From positions 1-39,844 of the forward strand of contig NZ_JGZN01000020.1 in NCBI RefSeq assembly GCF_000741715.1: 39,844 bases of DNA. The letters are read 5' to 3'. The notes under the pieces were generated by a model. It was given only the letters and a program-made list of their open reading frames with translations. It had not been told where the DNA came from and ran no database searches. Position numbers and translations under genes: made by a program. Below are positions 16,008 through 22,822 of the stretch, one piece after another. Each line of letters starts with the position of its first letter. The first letter of the stretch is position 1. This stretch comes from Bifidobacterium saguini DSM 23967. Lineage in GTDB: Bacteria > Actinomycetota > Actinomycetes > Actinomycetales > Bifidobacteriaceae.

Positions 16008-16021
16008 GGGGCAGGCCGTCC
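16008..16021 (-). promoter_or_regulatory. Backbone box for the minus-strand gene at 15937
   Basis: The minus strand reads GGACGGCCTGCCCC, 70 nt before the start codon. It forms a perfect inverted repeat with the plus-strand copy at 16051-16064, 29 nt away. The divergent gap 15938-16130 holds nothing else recognisable. Confidence 0.7.
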
Positions 16022-16050
16022 ATTGCCCCGTCCGGGATGGTGGGAAGCGT

Positions 16051-16064
16051 GGACGGCCTGCCCC
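16051..16064 (+). promoter_or_regulatory. Backbone box for the plus-strand mobilisation operon
   Basis: The plus strand reads GGACGGCCTGCCCC, 66 nt before the ATG at 16131, a mirror of the copy serving the divergent gene. Confidence 0.7.
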
Positions 16065-16130
16065 GCGCCGTGGCGTCCGTCGTCCGAGAATCTGAAGCGT
16101 CGTTCCGTTCAGAGTCAAGGAAGGAAAAAT

Positions 16131-16418
16131 ATGGAACCGGTTCTTTCAACGATCGCGTCCTGGGCCTCCGGCCTGTGGACGTGGATGGTGCATCTCAACG
16201 GCATGCTCCAGGTGGTGCTCGTCCTCCTGTGCGTGCTCGCGTCCGGCGCGTGCGCGGTGGCGGGCCGTCGCATGGGCAGTCCGATGATGGAGAGCGTGGG
16301 CCAGTCGGCCGGACGTACCGCCGTGACGGTGGCGCTCTGGGTCGCCGGCACGGTGCTCATGCTGATCGCATTGCTGGGTATCGCCGCGGTGTTCGCTCCG
16401 CTCGTCGGTCTTGCCTGA
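16131..16418 (+). CDS. Small two-helix membrane protein, possibly VirB2/TrbC-like pilin
   Basis: 95 residues from an ATG with AAGGAAGG just upstream. Two hydrophobic segments, about residues 24-44 (MLQVVLVLLCVLASGACAV) and 62-95 (TVALWVAGTVLMLIALLGI), are separated by a short polar loop GRRMGSPMMESVGQSAGR. Size and topology suit VirB2/TrbC-type pilin subunits of T4SS, but there is no sequence signature that proves it. It is the first gene of the plus-strand operon with topB and mobC. Confidence 0.65.
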   Translation: MEPVLSTIASWASGLWTWMVHLNGMLQVVLVLLCVLASGACAVAGRRMGSPMMESVGQSAGRTAVTVALWVAGTVLMLIALLGIAAVFAPLVGLA

Positions 16419-16442
16419 CCAGACGGCGCATATTATCCGTTC

Positions 16443-16476
16443 GACCGGCCCGGGACGATTCCCGCGCCGGTCTTTT
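16443..16476 (+). terminator. Hairpin with short T run between the membrane protein gene and topB
   Basis: GACCGGC (16443-16449) pairs with GCCGGTC (16466-16472), with an inner CGGGA/TCCCG stem, followed by TTTT. It probably attenuates rather than ends transcription, because topB follows after 18 nt with its own ribosome binding site. Confidence 0.5.
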
Positions 16477-16494
16477 CCTTACATAGGAAGGAAC

Positions 16495-18651
16495 ATGACG
16501 ATGAGATTGGTCATCGCGGAGAAGAAGTCGGTCGCCGCGGCCATAGCGCATGCGCTGTCCGGGGCTGCGGATCAGGGGGATGGATGGTTCGACTGCGGAC
16601 AGCTGCTCGTGACATGGGCGCAGGGGCATCTGGTCGAGCTCGCCATGCCCGAGGACTACACGAATCGTGATTGGGGACGCTGGCGGCTCGACGCGCTGCC
16701 CATAGACCCGTCCGGCGATTGGAGGTGGATGGTCTCCGGCGAACGTGGGGCGGCAGCGCGCTACAGGTCCATCGTCTCGCTGCTTCGCAGGTCCGACGTG
16801 GATTGCGTCGTCAACGCATGTGACCCGGACCGCGAGGGAGAGGCGATCTTCCGCAGGATCGTCGATATGTCGGGAACGCGCAAGAGCGAGCTGCGATTGT
16901 GGGTGGCGAGCCTGGAGGCGGATGCCATCCGTGAGGCGTGGGAGTCCATGAGGCCCGAATCCGATTACCGGGGGCTCGCGTGGAGCGCGGAGATCCGTTC
17001 CAAGGCGGACTGGCTCATCGGGATGAACGCCTCCCGTGCCTATTCGCTGCTCTATGACGGACGGTTCAGCGTGGGCCGTGTGCAGACGCCGACCCTCGCG
17101 ATGATTGTGGATCGCGACCGGAGGATCGCAGTCCACAAACCGGTGCCGTTCTGGACCGTGACCGCCGATATGGGCGGATGGAGGCTCTCCAGCGAACGGA
17201 TCGACCATGAGGCCGAGGCGTCGGAGCTGAGGGAGCTTGCGGCCCGGAATCCTTTCCGCATCCTGAGCGTGGAGCGGAGGAAGGTGAGCGATAGGCCGCC
17301 GTGCCTGTACGATCTGACCGGGTTGCAGAAGGATATGAGCCGCATGCACGGCATGACAGCCGCGCGCACGCTTGCGGCGCTCCAGCATCTCTACGAGCTC
17401 AGGCTCGCCACCTATCCGAGGACGGATTCGAAGTACATCACCCATGACGATCTGCCGACTCTCGCCGGGCTCATCGAATCCGGCCGTCTCGTGCGGGGTT
17501 TCGTGGCCGGCGGTGCGTTGCCTTCCCTCCCCCGCCCGGAGCTGGCCGTGAACGACGCCAAGGTCGCCGGCCACACGGCGATCCTGCCCACGATGCAGCT
17601 CGACGCATCGAGGATGGAGGCGTTGGGCGACGACGAGCGCATGGTCATTATGCGTGTCGTGCGCCGTATGTGGGAGGCCGTGGGCGACGACCATGTGCAT
17701 CTGGTCACCGAGGTGAAGGCCCGTCTCGACGGCGGCGGTGCCCACGGGTTCTCCAGCCGCAGCGACGAGACCATTTCCCCTGGATGGAGGCTCATCGAGG
17801 GGTCCGTGACGACAGAGACCGATGACGGCGAAGAGGAGAAGGAGCAGCCGAGGAACGTGATTCCGTCGAATCTGGTGGATGGGATCGACGTGCGGCCGGT
17901 CGGCCCCGTCAAGGTCGAGGAAGGCATGACGCGTCCTCCGAAACCGTTCACCGAGGCTACGCTTCTGGCCGCGATGGAGCATGCGAGCCGCTACGTGGAC
18001 GACCGGGAGCTCAAGACGGCGCTCGATGACGACGAATCGCACTCGGGCGGGATCGGCACACCGGCCACCCGCGCGGACACCATCGAGAAGCTAGTCCGGT
18101 CGAGACTCGTGGAACGCAAGGGCCGGCAGCTGCACGCCACCCGTGAGGGCATGCGCCTCATCGACGTGGTGGAGCCGAGGCTCAAGGACGTGGGGCTCAC
18201 GGCGCGCATGGAGCAGACCCTCACCGATGTGGAGCATGGCAGACGGGATCCGACCGACGTGATGGAACTGTTCCGCCGGGAGGCGCTGCGCATCCCCGCC
18301 GACGCGAAAACGCACCTCAAAAAGGATGCCGTCGGACCAGCTGCGGCCGGGGAGGACTGGGGCCCGTGCCCGCGATGCGGAGAGCCGGTCAGGAAAACCG
18401 GAAGGATGTGGCAGTGCTCAACGAACCGCAGCGAGAAGACCGCGGACGGCACCTGGCGCACCGTCGGGGGATGCGGATGGAGGATGTACCCGACAATGGC
18501 GGGGAAGGCCATCACCGACCGCACCGTGCGAAGCCTCCTCGAGGGCAGGACCGTATCCCTGAAGGGCTTCACCTCCAAATCGGGGAGGAAATTCGACGCG
18601 AGGATCCGCATCGACAAGGACAAGGGCACCGTGTTCGTGTTCGACCGGTGA
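16495..18651 (+). CDS. topB: DNA topoisomerase III (type IA)
   Basis: 718 residues from an ATG at 16495 after AGGAAGG. The Toprim domain is intact: LVIAEKKSVAAAIAHAL at the N-terminus and DPDREGEAIFRRI at 110-122. SVGRVQTPTLAMIVDRDR follows at about 192-209, and the catalytic tyrosine is Y307 in LATYPRTDSKYI. A zinc-ribbon-like CPRCGEP...QC lies near residue 625. Type IA enzymes pass single strands and decatenate; copies of topB are common on conjugative elements, where they probably handle DNA during transfer or replication. Length is normal for the family. It sits in the mobilisation operon upstream of mobC. Confidence 0.97.
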   Translation: MTMRLVIAEKKSVAAAIAHALSGAADQGDGWFDCGQLLVTWAQGHLVELAMPEDYTNRDWGRWRLDALPIDPSGDWRWMVSGERGAAARYRSIVSLLRRSDVDCVVNACDPDREGEAIFRRIVDMSGTRKSELRLWVASLEADAIREAWESMRPESDYRGLAWSAEIRSKADWLIGMNASRAYSLLYDGRFSVGRVQTPTLAMIVDRDRRIAVHKPVPFWTVTADMGGWRLSSERIDHEAEASELRELAARNPFRILSVERRKVSDRPPCLYDLTGLQKDMSRMHGMTAARTLAALQHLYELRLATYPRTDSKYITHDDLPTLAGLIESGRLVRGFVAGGALPSLPRPELAVNDAKVAGHTAILPTMQLDASRMEALGDDERMVIMRVVRRMWEAVGDDHVHLVTEVKARLDGGGAHGFSSRSDETISPGWRLIEGSVTTETDDGEEEKEQPRNVIPSNLVDGIDVRPVGPVKVEEGMTRPPKPFTEATLLAAMEHASRYVDDRELKTALDDDESHSGGIGTPATRADTIEKLVRSRLVERKGRQLHATREGMRLIDVVEPRLKDVGLTARMEQTLTDVEHGRRDPTDVMELFRREALRIPADAKTHLKKDAVGPAAAGEDWGPCPRCGEPVRKTGRMWQCSTNRSEKTADGTWRTVGGCGWRMYPTMAGKAITDRTVRSLLEGRTVSLKGFTSKSGRKFDARIRIDKDKGTVFVFDR

Positions 18652-18661
18652 ATCATCATCC

Positions 18662-18693
18662 GTTCACGGCGGGGGGCATCCCGCGCCGTGAAC
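18662..18693 (+). other. Intergenic hairpin without T run
   Basis: GTTCACGGCG (18662-18671) pairs with CGCCGTGAAC (18684-18693), with an extra inner GGG/CCC pairing. It fills the gap between topB and the next gene and has no U tract, so it may stabilise or mark a processing point in the operon mRNA. Confidence 0.45.
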
Positions 18694-18713
18694 CCTAAAA
18701 GGAGCAAAACGAT

Positions 18714-19133
18714 ATGAGACGATACAGGCACACGCTCCGCGTCCTGCTGGACGGGGAGCTGTTCGACCAGCTGGACGAGGCGTGCAGGCAGAGCGGAATC
18801 CCGAAATCACGGTTCGTCCGCTACGCCATCCAACCGTTCAGCTATGCGGAGCTGGCTGGCGGGGAGTGTGATTGGAACGACGTGTACCGGGATGACCCCG
18901 ACACCATCTATCCGATGAAACAGGGCCGGCGCATCTCCGTGCTGCTGACCGACGACGAATACGAGATGCTGTGCCGCGCCGCGTACAAGCTGACCACCAC
19001 GCGCAGCGCCTGGACCCGTGAACGCATATACGAACTGCTCCGCCGCAACTACGCCGCCGAGCTCTCCTCTCTCACCGACGCCGGAATCAGGGAAAACGCG
19101 ACCCAACTGCTCAAGGAGCTCAAAGGAAGATGA
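18714..19133 (+). CDS. Tandem ribbon-helix-helix-like DNA-binding protein
   Basis: 139 residues from an ATG after AAAAGGAGC. Two ribbon-helix-helix-like halves can be seen: YRHTLRVLLDGELFDQLDEA followed by IPKSRFVRYAI (residues 4-42), and RRISVLLTDDEYEMLCRAAY followed by SAWTRERIYELL (about 72-108). Each has the short beta strand, helix, turn, helix pattern of MobC/CopG-type folds. It lies in the mobilisation operon before mobC. I infer binding at oriT or at an operator of the operon. Its TGA overlaps the next ORF's ATG. Confidence 0.7.
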   Translation: MRRYRHTLRVLLDGELFDQLDEACRQSGIPKSRFVRYAIQPFSYAELAGGECDWNDVYRDDPDTIYPMKQGRRISVLLTDDEYEMLCRAAYKLTTTRSAWTRERIYELLRRNYAAELSSLTDAGIRENATQLLKELKGR

Positions 19134-19453
19134 GACTCCACGAAATGGAATCCTCCCCTTCCGCAAAACGGAGCGCGGCCGCCACCGGAAACCATCAACG
19201 GCCAAAAGCCCTTCATGGATACGGCGATGGGCATGTAAATGGATACGACGATGGATATGGCAATGGGCATATCTATGGATACACGGATGGATACGGCGAT
19301 GGGCATATCTATGGGCATATCTATGGATACGCCCATGCGACGGCCCATAAATCCTTCGGGAGCAAGCTAGACGGTTTGTACGTACAAACCTGCTTTCAGC
19401 CTTTCGCGCCCGTGAGGCGCGAAAGCAATGACCCGAGTGCCGAAGGCCAATGA
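19130..19453 (+). CDS. ORF with Gly-Tyr-Asp-Gly-His tetrapeptide repeats
   Basis: A 107-codon frame that begins by ATGA overlap with the ribbon-helix-helix gene and has AAGGAG and AGGAAG upstream. Residues of about 29-71 are a four-residue repeat of type [D/N/Y]-G-[Y/H]-x, for example GYGDGHIYGHIYGY. The last 35 residues are encoded by the palindromic region before mobC and look non-protein-like. Coupling and ribosome binding sites favour translation, but the 12-bp DNA repeat alone keeps several frames open, so I am unsure. If real, it is a small Gly/Tyr/His-rich, possibly metal-binding or adhesive peptide. Confidence 0.35.
   Translation: MRLHEMESSPSAKRSAAATGNHQRPKALHGYGDGHVNGYDDGYGNGHIYGYTDGYGDGHIYGHIYGYAHATAHKSFGSKLDGLYVQTCFQPFAPVRRESNDPSAEGQ
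19215..19340. repeat. Degenerate 12-bp (2 x 6) tandem repeat
   Basis: Twenty-one successive hexamers, every other one ATGGAT or ATGGGC, alternate with variable hexamers such as ACGGCG and ATATCT. It could expand or contract by slippage. It lies just before the palindromes upstream of mobC. Confidence 0.85.
19373..19425 (+). other. Candidate oriT: palindrome plus inverted repeat just upstream of mobC
   Basis: GGTTTGTACGTACAAACC at 19373-19390 is a perfect 18-bp palindrome, and CTTTCGCGCC (19401-19410) pairs with GGCGCGAAAG (19416-19425) around CGTGA. GCTTTC at 19392-19397 can compete for the same right arm. Inverted repeats next to mobC are the usual position of an origin of transfer. There is no T run, so a terminator is unlikely. 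The nick site is not identified. Confidence 0.5.
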
Positions 19454-19467
19454 CACGAAGGAAGGAA

Positions 19468-19866
19468 ATGATGGCAAACAAGCAGCATATTCGGGTTGGG
19501 AAGCCCCGTGACCAACGCATATACATCCGGGTCTGCGATGATGAAAAACTGTTGTTCAGACAGGCAGCGAAGCGGCGGGGCACGACCGTTTCACTGGCCG
19601 CGGTCGATGCGATCCGACTGATGCTCGGCCGGCTCGACCAGGAGGACGAGGAGAAGAACTCCCCCGTAGTGGACGAACTGAAATCGATCCGATACGAGCT
19701 GAGGCGCATCGGCGTCAACGTCAACCAGATAGCCCACTGGGCCAACCACGAGAACGCGGTAGGCATGCAGGGCGAGGCGGACACGCTCGCCGCGGTTGCC
19801 GAATGCCGACGCCTCGTGGAACGAGCGTCGGCGATCATCGACCGTGCCGAGGGCGGAAACCGGTGA
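19468..19866 (+). CDS. mobC: MobC-like relaxosome accessory protein
   Basis: 132 residues from an ATG at 19468 (a second ATG follows directly) after GAAGGAAGG. Residues of about 12-50 have a ribbon-helix-helix look (QRIYIRVCDDEKLLFRQAAK). The C-terminal part contains SIRYELRRIGVNVNQIAHWA, the hallmark of MobC proteins, which bind oriT and help the relaxase open the strands at the nick. The relaxase gene itself lies 3 kb downstream, separated by two Fic genes and a methyltransferase remnant that look like later insertions. Confidence 0.9.
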   Translation: MMANKQHIRVGKPRDQRIYIRVCDDEKLLFRQAAKRRGTTVSLAAVDAIRLMLGRLDQEDEEKNSPVVDELKSIRYELRRIGVNVNQIAHWANHENAVGMQGEADTLAAVAECRRLVERASAIIDRAEGGNR

Positions 19867-19949
19867 ACCGGAAGCCCCGGCGTGCGAGAATGAAAGAACG
19901 ATGATGCGGATTGCGCTGATTGAAAACGAGTCGAGGAGCGGTGGCGAAC

Positions 19950-20816
19950 ATGATCGACGGGTACCAAGTGCCTGATCCGAACGGCACGAGACGATCGCGC
20001 GAATACGGGTGGAGCGTCGGCTTCGGCCTGCAACGAGCCGACGGCCTCACCCCCTCCGAATACGCGTACGACGTGGCCCGCCGGCAGGTGAACGGGGACA
20101 TCAGCTACAACCAGGCGGCGCTGGAAATCGCCGGCTACCACATCGATCATCCCGAACAGGCCGAGCATTTCGAGGCGGACATCGTGTCGCAGCGGATCAG
20201 CGAACTGTTGCAGACCACCGCGTTCGCGTTCAGCTCCGGCGCGCTCAGGATGATCCACAAACGACTGTTCAAGGGAGTGCTCCCCCGCGAATGGACAGGC
20301 GAATGGCGCTACGAGAACATCACGAAAAGCGAGCCCGTGCTCCACGGCGAGACCGTGCAGTACTCGGACTACATGTGGATCGAACCGACGCTCGACTACG
20401 ATTTCTCCGAAGAAAAGAAACGGCAAGGCGGATACCAGCGCACCGACCGACGACAGGTGGCCGACTCGGTGTTCTCGTTCCTCTCAGGCATCTGGCAGAT
20501 TCACCCGTTCCGCGAGGGCAACACCAGGGCCACCGCCGCGTTCGGCATCCTCTACCTAAGATTCCTCGGATTCGACGTTGGCGACGAACCATTCGTCCGG
20601 CACAGCCAATACCTCAGGGATGCCCTCGCCCTCGCGAACGTCAGCGACCCCGCGTCAAGGGACGACGGGCCGCTGCATGACTTCACGCAGGCGCTGCTGT
20701 TCGACCCGTCCATCAGGCTCGCATCGCTGAGGGAGAGCGAAAACCACGAAACGAACGGGAACGAAACGACGGCGCTCGACACGGATCAAGACCCCTCCCC
20801 CACACGCACACGTTGA
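19950..20816 (+). CDS. Fic/DOC protein with HPFREGNTR motif
   Basis: 288 residues from an ATG at 19950; a TTG at 19920 would add 10. The Fic motif is HPFREGNTRATAAF at about 185-198: the first part is as in VbhT-type Fic toxins, while the second Gly of GNG is Thr and the usual final Arg is Ala, so the ATP-binding loop is altered. The region ITKSEPVLHGETVQYSDYMW is the typical flap. I see no separate small antitoxin upstream, and no clear [S/T]xxxE[G/N] motif. The C-terminus LDTDQDPSPTRTR ends Thr-Arg like the tailed proteins. It is followed after 20 nt by a second Fic gene, so the two are co-transcribed. Confidence 0.85.
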   Translation: MIDGYQVPDPNGTRRSREYGWSVGFGLQRADGLTPSEYAYDVARRQVNGDISYNQAALEIAGYHIDHPEQAEHFEADIVSQRISELLQTTAFAFSSGALRMIHKRLFKGVLPREWTGEWRYENITKSEPVLHGETVQYSDYMWIEPTLDYDFSEEKKRQGGYQRTDRRQVADSVFSFLSGIWQIHPFREGNTRATAAFGILYLRFLGFDVGDEPFVRHSQYLRDALALANVSDPASRDDGPLHDFTQALLFDPSIRLASLRESENHETNGNETTALDTDQDPSPTRTR

Positions 20817-20836
20817 ACACCAGCAAAGGAGAAGGC

Positions 20837-21757
20837 ATGCCAGGCAGACAGAGGCTCGTGGAACGGATGCTGTACGAACGCGACCATCGCATCCAGCATT
20901 CGCTGTTCTACTGGACCCAGATATTCATGTCGTACAACTCGAACCACATGGAGGGGTCCACGCTCACCGCCGAACAGACCGCACAGATCTACGAGACCGG
21001 CAGATTCCTCGCCGACAAAAGCGGCGAACAGATCAGCATCGACGACGCGGTGGAGACCGCCAACCATTTCGACGCGTTCAACTACATCCTCGACCATGCC
21101 GACGATCCGGTGGACGAACGCATGGTGCGCGAGCTGCATACGATCCTCAAACGGGGCACGAGCGATTCCCGGTCCGGATGGAAGAACGTCGGCGGATACA
21201 AGACGCACGACAACGAGATCACGCAGATCCTCGGCGTCACATCCGTCAAAACCGCCCCCGCCGGGATGGTGCCTCAGCTCATGGAAGAGGTGTTCGACGC
21301 CTATGCGAGACTTGACGACAATCCCGTGCGCATCGCGCAATGCCATTGGATGTTCGAGAAGGTGCACCCGTTCTCGGACGGCAACGGCAGGGTCGGCCGT
21401 CTCGTCATGTTCAAGGAATGCCTTCGCCTCGATACGGTGCCCCCACTAATCCGCGACGAGCGCCACAACCAGTACACGCGAGGTCTGGACCTGTTCCCTC
21501 AGGAGCCCGGATGGCTCGTGGACCTGATTCTCTCCGAACGCGACGCCTACCAACGCCAGTTCATCGAACACATGGCCGCCGGGGAAATCCACTACTCCTA
21601 CAACGACGCATGGAAACCGGAAGCCCACCGCGACGAGCTCGAACAAGCCGAGGAGTTCGAACGGCGCATCGCCGACCAGTGGCGGGACGATTCCACGGAC
21701 GACCTGTTCGGCATGTACGGCATGGGGCACGGCGCGGATGATCCCAAGACGTTGTAG
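20837..21757 (+). CDS. Fic family protein with N-terminal inhibitory motif
   Basis: 306 residues from an ATG at 20837 after AAAGGAG. The intact Fic motif HPFSDGNGRVGR lies at 177-188 and the inhibitory-type sequence SNHMEG, then STLT, at 35-44, so it is a class II Fic enzyme expected to AMPylate (or otherwise nucleotidylate) a protein. Unlike its upstream neighbour all catalytic positions look normal. It ends MGHGADDPKTL without the shared tail. It is convergent with the methyltransferase remnant, with only five bases between the stops. Confidence 0.9.
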   Translation: MPGRQRLVERMLYERDHRIQHSLFYWTQIFMSYNSNHMEGSTLTAEQTAQIYETGRFLADKSGEQISIDDAVETANHFDAFNYILDHADDPVDERMVRELHTILKRGTSDSRSGWKNVGGYKTHDNEITQILGVTSVKTAPAGMVPQLMEEVFDAYARLDDNPVRIAQCHWMFEKVHPFSDGNGRVGRLVMFKECLRLDTVPPLIRDERHNQYTRGLDLFPQEPGWLVDLILSERDAYQRQFIEHMAAGEIHYSYNDAWKPEAHRDELEQAEEFERRIADQWRDDSTDDLFGMYGMGHGADDPKTL

Positions 21758-21762
21758 CCCCG

Positions 21763-22698
21763 TCAAAGGAACGGGGCCATCCGTTCGCCGATGGCTCGGA
21801 TGACGGGCACCGCCACGGAATTGCCGAGCTGGCGGTACGCCTGCGTGTCGGAGACGGGTATGGCGAACGAGTCGGGGTAGCCCATGAGCCTCGCGCACTC
21901 CCTCGGCGTGAGACGCCGAGGGTTCAGTCCCTCGCCGCGCGACACCAGAATCTCGCTGCCGTCCTTGCCGTAGCGGGCGCTCAATGTGCGGGTCCGTGGC
22001 GAATCGGTCGAGACCATGCCGTAGCCGAAACCGTTGCCCGCCGCCTCATGCTTGGCCCGGTAGCGTTGCAGGTAGCCCCACATGCGGTCGCTGAGCGTGT
22101 ACTTGTCGGGAGCGCAATCCTCCAGGATGGTTCCCACATCGCCGTGTCCGGGAGCCTGTACCGAGTCGAACGAGAAGCCGTTCGGTTTGAGGAATCCCAC
22201 GATGTAGGTACGTTCCCGATGCTGGGGAAGCCATCCGTCCGTGTCGATCACTCTCCATGAAACGTGGTAGCCAAGCTCGTCTTCCAGCATGGAGAGGATC
22301 GTTCGGAAGGTGCGACCGTGGTCGTGGGAGACGAGGTTCTTCACGTTCTCCAGCAGGAACGCCTTGGGTCGTTTCGCCTTGATTATCCTCGCCACGTCGA
22401 AGAACAGGGTGCCCTGCGTCCGGTCGGCGAAGCCGGTGGGCCTGCCGAGGCTGTTCTTCTTCGATACCCCGGCCAAGCTGAATGGCTGGCAGGGGAAGCC
22501 GGCGAGCAGCAGGTCAAAATCGGGAATCGATGAGGCATCCACCTTGGTGATGTCGCCCGCAAGGTTTGGCCCGTCATGCCAGTTCGCCTCGTAGGTCATT
22601 CTGGAGAACCGGTTCCATTCGCTCGCGTACACGGTCCGAGCCCGCTCTCCATCGATTTCCTCCAAGGTCGGGGGCACGCCCTGTGGCGGGCCCGTCAA
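21763..22698 (-). pseudogene. C5-cytosine DNA methyltransferase lacking motif I (N-terminally truncated)
   Basis: 311 codons. Motif IV with the catalytic Cys (FPCQPFSLAG), motif VI (ENVKNL), motif VIII (QHRERTYIVGF) and motifs IX-X (RRLTPRECARLMGYPDSFAI, QLGNSVAVPVIRAI) are all present. However, the protein starts directly before YASEWNRFSRMTYEANW, where motif II follows in relatives, and the S-adenosylmethionine loop FAGxGG is missing. The only upstream start is a TTG at 22698 reading TGPPQGVPP. It is therefore probably inactive, cut when the relaxase leader or a backbone box became joined to it. A box copy (AGACGGCGTGCCCC) sits 33 nt before the TTG. Confidence 0.75.
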
Positions 22699-22731
22699 GA
22701 AACCAACCTGGTCAAACGGAGGAACGGACGC

Positions 22732-22745
22732 GGGGCACGCCGTCT
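22732..22745 (-). promoter_or_regulatory. Backbone box variant before the methyltransferase remnant
   Basis: The minus strand reads AGACGGCGTGCCCC, then GCG. It is only 33 nt from the apparent TTG start, as expected if the original start was lost. A looser plus-strand copy (GATGCCATGCCCCG) is at 22772-22785, 37 nt before the relaxase. Confidence 0.45.
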
Positions 22746-22822
22746 ACACGACGGCGGGCGGCGACGGAACCCGGTAGATGCCATGCCCCGTGACGTGATG
22801 CACGCCATGTAAGAATCTGCGC

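Noticed and set aside
16357..18042. 561-codon frame antisense to topB
   Set aside because: A shadow of the topoisomerase gene, with Arg/His-rich composition and no domain.
18807..20426. 539-codon minus-strand frame across the RHH, repeat and mobC region
   Set aside because: It crosses several real plus-strand genes; its His/Arg repeat is only the reverse reading of the 12-bp DNA repeat.
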